In this document: positions 26,739 through 34,936 of the stretch, one piece after another
How positions within the stretch are numbered: the stretch's first letter is position 1
Layout: each line of letters begins with the position of its first letter
Source: Qipengyuania sp. S6317L1
GTDB taxonomy: Bacteria; Pseudomonadota; Alphaproteobacteria; Sphingomonadales; Sphingomonadaceae
Assembly: GCF_023015615.1 (NCBI RefSeq)
Contig: NZ_JALKAJ010000005.1
Location: forward strand, 186,001-250,000
DNA: 64,000 bases
Direction of reading: 5' to 3'
Made by a program: the position numbers and the translations under genes
Notes under the pieces: model-generated
The model's database searches: none
What the model was told of the DNA's origin: nothing
What the model saw: the letters and a program-made list of their open reading frames with translations, nothing else

Positions 26739-27431
26739 ATGGCTGCAACCAAAACAAAACGTTCGTCAAAAGTGCGGCTGACGACCATGGCTGCCTTGAG
26801 TTCAGGCGCGATGCTTTCTGCATGTGGCGGAGATCCCGCTCCTGCGGCGAAGGCAGCCGCTCCGAACGAAAAACTCGATGTTGAAATCGAGGTGTATGAG
26901 AATGTCTTTGCCTGCGCCAAGGCGACCGGCAAGACCACCAAGGAATGCGAAGAGATGCGCGCAGAAGCGCAAGCGGTCGCTGCCAAGGATGCGCCGCGCT
27001 TTGAGGCCAAGGAGGATTGCGAAGCGGTCTATGGCCCGGGACAATGCGTTCAGGAAACAAGCGAGCAAACCAGCAATGCGCGCGGTGCCCGTATTCCATT
27101 CACCCCGTTCCTCGCGGCCTGGTATTCCAGCAAGCGCGACGGCAAGACCGGCCCGCTGTTCAAGAGCGGATCGAACGGATACCAGACCGCCAATGGCTCA
27201 CGCGTCGGATATGGCGGTCAGCCCGGCAAATACCTTGCCTCGGCACGCGGAATGGAACGCGCAAAGTCCGTTCCCAAGGTTCGGGCCGCAAGCGACGTGG
27301 CGAAAGCCGCCGGCTTTGGCAAACCGGGCTATGGCAAGAAGTCGGGTGATTTTGGCCGAACCAAGGCATCGGGCGGCGGCAGCAACGGCAGTAACGCCGG
27401 TTCGACTTCGTCGCGCAGCAAAGGCGGCTGA
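26739..27431 (+). CDS. DUF1190 (YgiB-like) lipoprotein
   Basis: Exported protein of 230 residues. A charged start and short hydrophobic run end in the lipobox LSAC-GG near residue 28, so the mature protein is probably lipid-anchored. Four further cysteines sit in FACAKAT, KECEEM, EDCEAVYGPGQC. These, with FTPFLAAWYSS, are the DUF1190 hallmarks. The C-terminal 60 residues are Gly/Ser-rich and look disordered. Function unknown. It is divergent from the ygiC-like gene with a 106-base shared promoter region. Confidence 0.88.
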   Translation: MAATKTKRSSKVRLTTMAALSSGAMLSACGGDPAPAAKAAAPNEKLDVEIEVYENVFACAKATGKTTKECEEMRAEAQAVAAKDAPRFEAKEDCEAVYGPGQCVQETSEQTSNARGARIPFTPFLAAWYSSKRDGKTGPLFKSGSNGYQTANGSRVGYGGQPGKYLASARGMERAKSVPKVRAASDVAKAAGFGKPGYGKKSGDFGRTKASGGGSNGSNAGSTSSRSKGG

Positions 27432-27479
27432 TCCCGCTTCCCTGAAAACAGCCGAATAATCGGCAATCGCTGTGCTAAA

Positions 27480-27493
27480 TTGATCTGGGTCAA
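27480..27493 (+). promoter_or_regulatory. FNR/FixK-type binding site before the Usp gene
   Basis: TTGATCTGGGTCAA is a near-perfect anaerobox (TTGAT-N4-GTCAA against the TTGAT-N4-ATCAA consensus). Its centre is about 60 bases from the ATG at 27547. If the transcript starts near 27528 the site sits at about -41, the normal activating position for CRP/FNR-family regulators. Confidence 0.75.
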
Positions 27494-27546
27494 TGCAGGG
27501 CGCGCTTTGTTGCGCCTAAATCCTTTTGGACAAAGGGAGACCTCAG

Positions 27547-28365
27547 ATGAAAAGCATTCTACTTCACGTTGATAGCGATCAATCTTTCGAAGCGCGCTTG
27601 CAGGTCGCACTCGACATGGCCCGTGCCAACAATGGCCACATCACATTGTTGCAATCGGTCAGTTACGAGGTCTTCGCGCCCGGCGATTTCTATGGCTCGG
27701 CAATGGCCGCCGCCATGCCCGTGATCAAGGAGGCCGCAGAAGAGCTGCGCGCCAAGGTGGAGGCCGACCTTGCGAATGAGGACGTCTCGTGGGAGTTCCG
27801 CTTCCTTTACGGGATGGCGGAAAACCACCTGCTCGAACAATCCGCGCTCCATGATATCATCCTGATCGGCCCCAATGACATCGGTGAGGAAGGTGCGCGC
27901 AGGCCATCGTCCATGGCGGGCGAGCTTGCGATCAAGGCGCCCGCACCGGTTATGGTCGTGCCGGGTGATGCGAAGGGGCTGAAGGTCGACGGCCCGGTTT
28001 TGGTCGCGTGGAACGGGTCGGCCGAAGCCTGTGTGGCGCTGCGGGCCAGCCTGCCGCTGCTCGCTCAGGCGAGCGATGTGTATCTTGCCTGCGTTGCCGA
28101 AGAAGACGATCAGCAGCGTTATGATTTCCCGGTGAGCGAGGCGGCGATGTATCTCGACCGGCACGGGATTTCGAGCGATGTCGTCTCCATCCCGCGCGGC
28201 AAGGTGAGCATTGGCGATACGCTCTTTTCAGCCGCCGCCATGCGCGATTGCTCTGCGATGGTGATGGGCGCCTATGGCCACTCGCGCCTTGCGGAAATGC
28301 TGGTGGGCGGGGTGACACGCCAGGTGCTGAGCGATCCCAAGATGCCGGTGCTTCTCGCGCACTAG
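27547..28365 (+). CDS. Universal stress protein with two Usp domains
   Basis: Cytoplasmic protein of 272 residues with tandem Usp folds (about 1-140 and 150-272). The second half ends with GAYGHSRLAEMLVGGVTRQVL, the nucleotide-binding G-x2-G-x9-G(S/T) type segment. The first half is degenerate there. The ATG at 27547 has GGGAGA upstream; the longer frame to 27526 adds a non-conserved leader. An FNR/FixK-type box lies upstream, pointing to induction when oxygen is low, as is known for several alphaproteobacterial Usp genes. An intrinsic terminator follows. Confidence 0.93.
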   Translation: MKSILLHVDSDQSFEARLQVALDMARANNGHITLLQSVSYEVFAPGDFYGSAMAAAMPVIKEAAEELRAKVEADLANEDVSWEFRFLYGMAENHLLEQSALHDIILIGPNDIGEEGARRPSSMAGELAIKAPAPVMVVPGDAKGLKVDGPVLVAWNGSAEACVALRASLPLLAQASDVYLACVAEEDDQQRYDFPVSEAAMYLDRHGISSDVVSIPRGKVSIGDTLFSAAAMRDCSAMVMGAYGHSRLAEMLVGGVTRQVLSDPKMPVLLAH

Positions 28366-28409
28366 ATTCCAGACACCTCGAAGGCCTGAACCAAGGCAAC
28401 GATCACAGC

Positions 28410-28448
28410 AAATGCCGCTGCGAAACCACGGTCTCGCAGCGGCATTTT
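28410..28448 (+). terminator. Usp gene intrinsic terminator
   Basis: AAATGCCGCTGCGA (28410-28423) pairs perfectly over 14 bases with TCGCAGCGGCATTT (28434-28447), followed by a short T run ending at 28448. It lies 45 bases after the Usp stop. Confidence 0.85.
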
Positions 28449-28514
28449 ACGTGCGCCACTGCGCGACCCTGTCACTTTGCACAGGAAAATCTGGTCGGAG
28501 AAAGTTTTTGCTTG

Positions 28515-28535
28515 TGCAAATGATAAACATTCGCA
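28515..28535 (+). promoter_or_regulatory. Fur-like palindrome before the siderophore receptor gene
   Basis: A 21-base palindrome: left arm TGCAAATGAT, centre A, right arm AACATTCGCA. Nine... counted by mirror position, eight of ten pairs match. The form TGCxAATG...CATTxGCA resembles alphaproteobacterial Fur boxes. It ends 30 bases before the start codon of an iron-siderophore receptor, where a repressor would block transcription. Confidence 0.7.
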
Positions 28536-28553
28536 ATAGCGCCTCCGGTCATC

Positions 28554-28560
28554 AGGAGGA
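28554..28560 (+). promoter_or_regulatory. Full Shine-Dalgarno deciding a TTG start
   Basis: AGGAGGA ends five bases before the TTG at 28566. Its strength makes the TTG credible and matches the start of the signal peptide; no ATG or GTG is available nearby. Confidence 0.8.
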
Positions 28561-28565
28561 ACACT

Positions 28566-30881
28566 TTGACCAACACCAATACCAACCGATCAACGGGCCA
28601 CCGTGCACTTACAGGAACCTTGCTTGCGGGGGCTTTCGGCGCAGCGTTTCTGCCCGCTGCCGCAGCGGCAAACGAGCTTCCCGAAGATCAGAAGAGTAAT
28701 GAGATTGTGGTTTCGGGCGACCGTCCCGACATCAACGTCAACGCTGCCAACGAAGCGCCGTTCAAAATTGACGAGTCCACCGACGGCAAGTTTACCGCGC
28801 CTGTGCGCGACACGCCCAAGACGCAAACGATCATTCCCAAGGAAGTGATCGAGGATATCGGCGCGACCAGTTTTCGTGAGATCGTGCGCAGCACGCCGGG
28901 CGTAACACTGGGCACGGGCGAGGGCGGCAACGCATTTGGCGACCGCATCTTCATCCGCGGTTTCGAAGCGCGCGGCGACGTTTACATTGACGGCCTGCGC
29001 GATCCCGGCGTCACCAGCCGCGAAATCTTTGCCGTTGAGCAGATCGAAGTCGTCAAAGGCCCCAGCGCCGTTTTCGGCGGGCGCGGCACCACTGGCGGCC
29101 TTGTCTCGCTGCAATCCAAGCGCGCGCAGTTCGGCAATGATTTCGCCGTGCTCGAAGCGGGCATCGGCACTGAAAATTACTATCGCGGCACTTTTGATGC
29201 CAACCTTCAGGTGAACGATCGCGTGGCGCTGCGTTTCAATGGCCTTTATCACGATGCAGACACGCCGGGGCGCGATTTCGTGGAAAGCGAACGGTACGGC
29301 GGATCGATTGCAGGGACGTTGCGCGTGACCGACAATCTCGAGATCATGGCCGATTATTACTACTACCGCCTCGACGGTGTGCCCGAGTTCGGCCACCCGT
29401 TCAATTCGGCCACACAGCAGCCCTATCTTGTCGATCGCGACAATTTCTACGGCGTGGTCGGGCGCGACTTCATCGACAATGGCGCCGACATTGGCACCGT
29501 TCAGATCGAATGGCAGCCCCATGAAGACCTGCGTTTCCATTCGATCACCCGTTACGGCGAAACTTTCAACCGCTATGCGGTGAGCGAGCCGTCCATCTGC
29601 GTGTTCGAGCGCGATGACAACGGCAGCTGTCCGCGCAGCGGCGGCGTTTCCGTGCCTGAAAGCGAGTTCACCGTCAGCCCCGCGCTCAAGAGCAGCTGGC
29701 GCAACAACAGCTATTGGGCAAACAGCACCTATGCCGTTGCCGATATCGAAACCGGCAGTATCGACCACACCCTCGTCCTTGGTGGCGATTTTGCAGACGA
29801 GACGATCGACGCTTTCCCGCTCGACATTCCGACAACGGTTGAGGATGCAAACGGCAACAGCGTCGAGATCCCCGGCGGTTTCGTCTACGGACTGTTCGAT
29901 CCACAGCCGGTTCTGGGCGTGGATATTCCCATCGGGCCGGACACATCGAACGGGCCAACGGTAACCAATGCGCAGAATTTCGCCGGATATCTGATCGACA
30001 CGATCAAGTTTTCCGACGCATTCCAGATCGTGCTGGGCGGGCGGGTCGATACCTTCGACCTTGAATATTACAGCCCCGCTTCGGTCGGTCGTTTCGGACC
30101 GCAGCCCGAAACCCGGCTGAAATACACCGACACCTTCGTCAACGGACAGGCATCGGTGGTCTATAAACCGTCAGAACCTTTCACCCTCTACGCATCATGG
30201 TCGACCAGCACCAACCCCAGCGGCGAACAGCTTGACGGCAATGGCGCATCCTATGACGGGATCAGCACCGACAACATCGACCTCTCGCCAGAACAGAACA
30301 CCTCGTTCGAACTGGGCGCGAAGGGCGAATTTTTCGACGGCGATCTTCTGCTGACAGCAGCGGGCTTTCGCATCGAAAAAGATAATGCCCGCGAAAGTGC
30401 CGGTCGCGGACAGCCCTATACCAATGTGGGGACGTTGCGTTCGCAGGGTATCGAATTGTCTGCCAACGGCACCATCGCCGACAGCATCAATATCTTTGCC
30501 GGTTACACCTACACCGATGCCGAGATCACCGCGTCGGCGGATCCGGCCAATGTCGGTCGCCGCTTTGCCAACATCCCGCAACACACCGCTCAATTGCTGA
30601 CCACTATTTCGGTGACCAGCCGCTTCGAGATCGGCGGGCAGATTTACGCCCAGGACGAAATGTTTGGCGGCACGCAATTGGCAGGAACCGCCAAGGTGCC
30701 CGGCTACGTGCGGGTGGATGCTGTTGCGCGCTATGCGCTGAGCGACAATGTCCAGATGCGCGTCAACGTGCTGAATGTGACCGACAAGCGGTATTATGAT
30801 GCGATTTATCGCTCGGGTTCGCCCTTTGCCCACATCGCGCCGGGCCGCTCGGCATTCTTCACCCTGACGGGCACGTTCTAA
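28566..30881 (+). CDS. TonB-dependent siderophore receptor (Fiu/PiuA-like)
   Basis: Outer-membrane receptor of 771 residues. A signal peptide ends near AAAAAN, then a plug domain (about 75-190) with RDTPKTQTIIPKEVI, IFIRGFEARGDVYIDG and VEVVKGPSAV-like sequence, then a 22-strand type barrel ending in FFTLTGTF with a terminal phenylalanine. The plug motifs are those of catecholate siderophore receptors. The start is a TTG supported by AGGAGGA. A Fur-like palindrome lies upstream. piuC follows after 17 bases, the same pairing known from piuA-piuC in pseudomonads, so iron starvation control is likely. Confidence 0.93.
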   Translation: MTNTNTNRSTGHRALTGTLLAGAFGAAFLPAAAAANELPEDQKSNEIVVSGDRPDINVNAANEAPFKIDESTDGKFTAPVRDTPKTQTIIPKEVIEDIGATSFREIVRSTPGVTLGTGEGGNAFGDRIFIRGFEARGDVYIDGLRDPGVTSREIFAVEQIEVVKGPSAVFGGRGTTGGLVSLQSKRAQFGNDFAVLEAGIGTENYYRGTFDANLQVNDRVALRFNGLYHDADTPGRDFVESERYGGSIAGTLRVTDNLEIMADYYYYRLDGVPEFGHPFNSATQQPYLVDRDNFYGVVGRDFIDNGADIGTVQIEWQPHEDLRFHSITRYGETFNRYAVSEPSICVFERDDNGSCPRSGGVSVPESEFTVSPALKSSWRNNSYWANSTYAVADIETGSIDHTLVLGGDFADETIDAFPLDIPTTVEDANGNSVEIPGGFVYGLFDPQPVLGVDIPIGPDTSNGPTVTNAQNFAGYLIDTIKFSDAFQIVLGGRVDTFDLEYYSPASVGRFGPQPETRLKYTDTFVNGQASVVYKPSEPFTLYASWSTSTNPSGEQLDGNGASYDGISTDNIDLSPEQNTSFELGAKGEFFDGDLLLTAAGFRIEKDNARESAGRGQPYTNVGTLRSQGIELSANGTIADSINIFAGYTYTDAEITASADPANVGRRFANIPQHTAQLLTTISVTSRFEIGGQIYAQDEMFGGTQLAGTAKVPGYVRVDAVARYALSDNVQMRVNVLNVTDKRYYDAIYRSGSPFAHIAPGRSAFFTLTGTF

Positions 30882-30898
30882 TTGTCTAGGGGCAAGGC

Positions 30899-31582
30899 AT
30901 GATCCTTCAGATAGACAATGTGCTCAGCAAACAGGAGGCGGCCGACTTGCGAGGCCGCCTCCTTGATGCCGAATGGGTGGACGGCAATGTTACCAGCGGT
31001 GCGGGGGCCGCATCGGTCAAGCGCAACCGGCAATTGCCCGAAGAAGGCGCGGTGACACAGGCCGCGCAGGCGCAGGTGAGCGCGGCGTTGATGGGCAATG
31101 CGACCTTTCTTGCAGCCGCATTGCCGCATTCGGTTTTTCCGCCGCTGTTCAACCGATATGGTCCGGGCGAAACCTTTGGCCTTCACGTCGACAATGCGAT
31201 CCGCTTTCACGCCGGCACTGGCGCACGGATACGCACCGATCTTTCGGCAACCCTGTTCCTGACGGAGCCTGAGGATTACGAAGGGGGCGAACTGCGGATC
31301 GAGGGCAATTCGGGCACGACAAGCTACAAACTGCCCGCTGGTTCCATGCTTCTTTACCCCTCCACCACCTTGCACAAGGTCGAGGAAGTGACCTCGGGTG
31401 AGCGGGTGAGTTGCTTCATGTGGTTGCAATCGCTTGTCGCCGATCACGCCGAGCGTGAAATGCTCTACGATCTCGACCGCACCACGCAGGCGCTATCGGC
31501 AGAGCGTGGCAAGGCGGACCGCGAAGTGCTGGTGCTGACCCAGCTGTATCACAATCTGGTGCGCCGCTGGGCGGAATCGTAG
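30899..31582 (+). CDS. piuC: PKHD-type Fe(II)/2-oxoglutarate dioxygenase PiuC
   Basis: Dioxygenase of 227 residues linked to iron-siderophore uptake. The iron-binding facial triad is H96-x-D98 and H159 (FGLHVDNA, TTLHKVEEV), and R169 is the expected 2-oxoglutarate arginine. The C-terminal LVADHAEREMLYDLD helix is typical of the PiuC group. The substrate of these enzymes is not settled. In an operon with the receptor upstream (17-base gap), so probably also Fur-controlled. Confidence 0.94.
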   Translation: MILQIDNVLSKQEAADLRGRLLDAEWVDGNVTSGAGAASVKRNRQLPEEGAVTQAAQAQVSAALMGNATFLAAALPHSVFPPLFNRYGPGETFGLHVDNAIRFHAGTGARIRTDLSATLFLTEPEDYEGGELRIEGNSGTTSYKLPAGSMLLYPSTTLHKVEEVTSGERVSCFMWLQSLVADHAEREMLYDLDRTTQALSAERGKADREVLVLTQLYHNLVRRWAES

Positions 31583-31638
31583 GCGAAGCCATGATGGGAG
31601 CGTAAGCGGGGGCGTTTCGCTGTTTGCGCTCGCTGCGG

Positions 31639-31659
31639 GTTGGAAATATTGTTTCCAAC
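31639..31659. repeat. 21-base palindrome between convergent genes
   Basis: GTTGGAAA (31639-31646) and TTTCCAAC (31652-31659) form a perfect inverted repeat around TATTG, between the ends of piuC and tesB. No T run follows, so it is not a standard terminator. A protein binding site or RNA hairpin is possible. Confidence 0.5.
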
Positions 31660-31729
31660 ACGGGCAATATTGGTGCTTTGGTTCAGTTGAACGCGCCTGT
31701 GCTGCGGCGGTGTTTCATCAACCAAACCC

Positions 31730-32653
31730 CTAATCGGCGGGTTTCCCGACGCGCTTCCTGATCATGCCTTCCTGCGCGACGCTGGCGATCAGCATACCCT
31801 GTTTGTTGAAGATGCGGCCACGGTTGAAGCCGCGCCCGCCAGCCGACCACGGGCTGTCGGTGGCATAGAGCAGCCACTCGTCTGCGCGGGCTTCCTCATG
31901 GAACCACAAGGTGTGATCGAGGCTCGCCCCGACAAGCTCCCCGCGCATCCACGACAGGCCATGCGGTAGGGCTGAGGTGCCAAGCAGCGTGTAGTCACTG
32001 GCATAGGCGATGACCGCGCGGTGAAGCGCAGGATCATCGGGCAGGGCGCTTGCCGCCTTGAACCAGGAATGGGCGCGCGGGTCCTTGGCTTGTGAATTCA
32101 TCCAGTGAAGCTTGTCCGTGGTGCGCATCTCGATCGGGCGAGGGCGAAGCGCAAGGGCGCGCTGGTCTTCGGTAACCTTGTCGCCCATCGCCTCGATCAT
32201 GGCGCGGCGGGTTTCCATATCGGATTTGAGTGTGTCTGGATCCTCGACTTCGGGCATCGGCGAATCGAGATGCTCAAGACCGTCTTCCGGCGTCTGGAAC
32301 GAGGCGGTGAGGTTCAGGATCGGGGTGGCGGTGCCGTCTTCGTTTTCCTGAGAGGCGACCACTCGCCGGTTGGCAAAGCTGCGCCCGTCGAAGTCGCGCT
32401 CGATGCGGTATTCGATCGGCACACCTTCGCGCCCGCCGCGAAGGAAGTAGGCGTGCAGGGAGTGCGCGGATTTGGTCTCCGGCACGCTTGCCTGCGCGGC
32501 CTGCAAACCTTGCGCGATTACCTGCCCGCCAAAGACGCGGCCAATGCCGCCTGTTTGTGGGCGACCGACGTAAATGTCGGTGGCAACGCGCTCTACGGTG
32601 AGAAGTTTGACGAGGCCTTCGACAAGACGTGCGTAATCGGGTGTATCACTCAT
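31730..32653 (-). CDS. tesB: Acyl-CoA thioesterase II
   Basis: Double-hotdog thioesterase of 307 residues that hydrolyses medium and long acyl-CoA. Landmarks are RVFGGQVIAQGLQAA near the start, HSLHAYFLRGG and, in the second half, SLDHTLWFHEEARADEWLLY, which carries the catalytic aspartate region. The ATG at 32653 (MSDTPDYARLVEGL) matches the family; the longer frame adds four residues. Its start is 33 bases from the stop of the cupin gene upstream, so the tesB, cupin and GNAT genes may form one unit. Confidence 0.94.
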   Translation of the reverse strand: MSDTPDYARLVEGLVKLLTVERVATDIYVGRPQTGGIGRVFGGQVIAQGLQAAQASVPETKSAHSLHAYFLRGGREGVPIEYRIERDFDGRSFANRRVVASQENEDGTATPILNLTASFQTPEDGLEHLDSPMPEVEDPDTLKSDMETRRAMIEAMGDKVTEDQRALALRPRPIEMRTTDKLHWMNSQAKDPRAHSWFKAASALPDDPALHRAVIAYASDYTLLGTSALPHGLSWMRGELVGASLDHTLWFHEEARADEWLLYATDSPWSAGGRGFNRGRIFNKQGMLIASVAQEGMIRKRVGKPAD

Positions 32654-32686
32654 GGCGCATTCCATGCGCGGTGATGTGGCCCCGCG

Positions 32687-33565
32687 TCAAGCGGGAGAAA
32701 GACCTGCCTTGCGGATCGCGCGATAGCCAAGCGATTTGGCGCGGTTGGTTGCGGGCCAACGTCCCGGAGCCTTGGGTGAAAGGCCCGCCTTGCGAAGGAG
32801 CGCGTTGAAAGCGCGCGCCTCGCTTTCGCCATAGCTCCATGTCGAACGCCATGTGATCGACAAGGAGACGCTTGGGAGAGGGCCGTTGCGCACGAAATGC
32901 GGGGCCATGACCGGCACATAGACGGCATCGCCGGGACCGAGCGGAAACTCGCTTGCCCCGTCCATCAGCGCGTCGTCCCACGTAAGTTCACGCGGGCCGC
33001 CGGTGTGGTAGCTTTCGTGCACACTATCAGCGGCAAAGCGCGCGTCACCTGCGGGAAACTGGGTCATCACCTTGCTGCCGCGCACCTGTAGCAAAATGTT
33101 GTGCTCTGGGTCGAAATGGTATGGCGTGACTGCATTGGGGCTTGAGATGAAGATGAAAGCTTGCGGGGTCAGCATCGCGCCCGTCTTCGCCTCGATTTCG
33201 CCGCGCAGTTCGTCCAGCAAGTCGGTGAGAAGCGCCTTGTAAACGGGCGATTGCTCGACATTCTTGAGCACCGCCCAGCTGTTCGCTTTTGCCACCTGTC
33301 GAATGGTCTCGGCGATGGAAAGGCCGGTTGCGCCCGGCTTGCCATCAACGCCAATCGGCAAATCGCCGCGATTGTATTCGACGCTCGCCTCGGGAAGCTG
33401 CTGGGCAAGATCAGCGAGCGCGTCGAGTTCAAGCAGCGGGTGCGAACCCAGCGTATGGCGCAAGGTGTGTGGGCCTTCGGGATAGTGCGAAGCGAAGGTG
33501 TTGCGCTGAGCCTTGTCGAAGATTTGCAGGCTTGCCGCCTGATCGAAACTGCTTTGGGCGTTCAT
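32687..33565 (-). CDS. Cupin-like (JmjC-type) oxygenase domain protein
   Basis: Protein of 292 residues with a JmjC-like double-stranded beta-helix. Candidate iron ligands are H150 and D152 in PYHFDPEHN and H223 in APHFVRNG, with LLQVRGSK following as in transcription-factor-like cupin-8 proteins. The target is unknown; relatives hydroxylate proteins or small molecules. The ATG at 33565 is four bases from the stop of the acetyltransferase upstream, so the pair is tightly coupled. The longer frame to 33664 runs into that gene and is rejected. Confidence 0.85.
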   Translation of the reverse strand: MNAQSSFDQAASLQIFDKAQRNTFASHYPEGPHTLRHTLGSHPLLELDALADLAQQLPEASVEYNRGDLPIGVDGKPGATGLSIAETIRQVAKANSWAVLKNVEQSPVYKALLTDLLDELRGEIEAKTGAMLTPQAFIFISSPNAVTPYHFDPEHNILLQVRGSKVMTQFPAGDARFAADSVHESYHTGGPRELTWDDALMDGASEFPLGPGDAVYVPVMAPHFVRNGPLPSVSLSITWRSTWSYGESEARAFNALLRKAGLSPKAPGRWPATNRAKSLGYRAIRKAGLSPA

Positions 33566-33569
33566 ATGC

Positions 33570-34727
33570 TCAACCCCTTTCGCGCGTTTCGTAGGCCATG
33601 AGCGCGCGTGCGGTGAGGCGACGAAGCGATCCGCCAATGGCGACATTGCGGCTGACAAATGCACGCTTCTCGCGCCAGATGCGTTCGATCATTGAATGAC
33701 CTTCAATCGCGCAGCTATCGGCCCAGGCAATGTCCTGGCGTGCCAGAAGGTCGAGGTTCTCGATCTGAAGCAAGAGGCCGGGTGAAAAGCGCGCATAGTC
33801 CTCGTCAAATGCGGTCTTGAAGCTGTAGGCAGCTGGTGCGGCGATGAAGTTTGCGAGCATGGCAACAGGCTTGCCGTCGAGACGCATCGCCAATCGTTCA
33901 AGCTTTCCGGCGCGAGCCGCGGCATACATGGCGTCGGCAAAGAAGGCGTAAGAGGCTGGACTGCTTTTTAACGCTGAGCCCGCCGCGCCCTTCCAACCTG
34001 CCGCCTCAAGCGTCAGATATTGCTCTATCCACGGCTCGATACACTCGGTTCTTTCAAGTCGTTCGAAGGTGAGCTCGCCAAGCTCGCCAAGGCGGTTTTT
34101 CTGACGGCGAAGCTCTTTGCGTTTTTTGGTGCTCATCGCCCCGGCGAGGTATTCTTGCGGCCCAAGATGAGATGCAAGCATGGCGCGGCTCGTGCGTTCG
34201 ACAATTGCGGACGCACGGCCCATCTCGCCAAGCGCAGCGGTGAGCGCCTTATCGAGTGCGCCGCCTTCGGGAAGGGCTGGCAGATGGAGGAACAGCGCTT
34301 GTCCGGGGGTTTGGTCGAGGCAGGTGACCAGGGCATTCCAGAAGCCGCGTTCGTGCCCTTTCGCGACCAGAGGCGCGCCGCAGAAAGAATGGTCGTGCAG
34401 CCACGTGCCAATATGCGGCAGGCCGTGGCCGTAATAGTCGCTCGAATGCTTGATCGGCATCAGGCCGGCAAGTCGACCGCCAACCCAATAGGCTGCGATC
34501 TTGTAAGCATCGCTGTCGGCGAATTGCTCGAAGGAGGGGAGGGTGAACCACGCCTCGAAGAAGGGGTTTGGCTCAGCAGCGCGCCGTGCCAGCGATTTCC
34601 AATCTTCGAGGAAGGCTTTCGAATCGACAGTCTGCGTATCAAGCAGGTGAAGCACGCCGCGCAGGCGAGCCGGTCTGCTCACGCGCTTTGAATAGCCGCC
34701 TATGGCTGGTGTCCTTGCAAGATCCAT
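33570..34727 (-). CDS. GNAT/CelD-type acyltransferase (BioF2-like, Acetyltransf_6)
   Basis: Protein of 385 residues with two GNAT-like halves as in CelD/FemAB-type transferases. A basic segment MSTKKRKELRRQKNRL (about 200-215) and the later PVAMLANFIAAPAAYSFKTAFDEDYARFSPGLLLQIENL region are typical of the family. Such enzymes acylate polysaccharides, peptides or siderophores; the acceptor is unknown here. It leads the cupin gene by four bases. ATG start at 34727. Confidence 0.82.
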   Translation of the reverse strand: MDLARTPAIGGYSKRVSRPARLRGVLHLLDTQTVDSKAFLEDWKSLARRAAEPNPFFEAWFTLPSFEQFADSDAYKIAAYWVGGRLAGLMPIKHSSDYYGHGLPHIGTWLHDHSFCGAPLVAKGHERGFWNALVTCLDQTPGQALFLHLPALPEGGALDKALTAALGEMGRASAIVERTSRAMLASHLGPQEYLAGAMSTKKRKELRRQKNRLGELGELTFERLERTECIEPWIEQYLTLEAAGWKGAAGSALKSSPASYAFFADAMYAAARAGKLERLAMRLDGKPVAMLANFIAAPAAYSFKTAFDEDYARFSPGLLLQIENLDLLARQDIAWADSCAIEGHSMIERIWREKRAFVSRNVAIGGSLRRLTARALMAYETRERG

Positions 34728-34879
34728 TGTGCACCGTCCTCAAGTCCCGCACAGTTATTGTGCGGTGAGGATGATGTAGGCAGCGCGGCATCGTTAACGC
34801 TACCTTTCTGTGCACCTGCGTTCCGGGTGGTCCAGATCGGGACACTCGGGCTTCCAAAAGCAAATAGTGCAAATGCAAA

Positions 34880-34911
34880 GAGCCCCGCCGCAGCGTTGCT
34901 GGGCGGGGCTC
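34880..34911 (-). terminator. hppA intrinsic terminator
   Basis: On the minus strand GAGCCCCGCC (34911-34902) pairs perfectly with GGCGGGGCTC (34889-34880), followed by a short T run within TTTGCATTT. It lies 26 bases after the hppA stop. Confidence 0.75.
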
Positions 34912-34936
34912 CTCAATTCCGGTTTGAACAGAGCGC

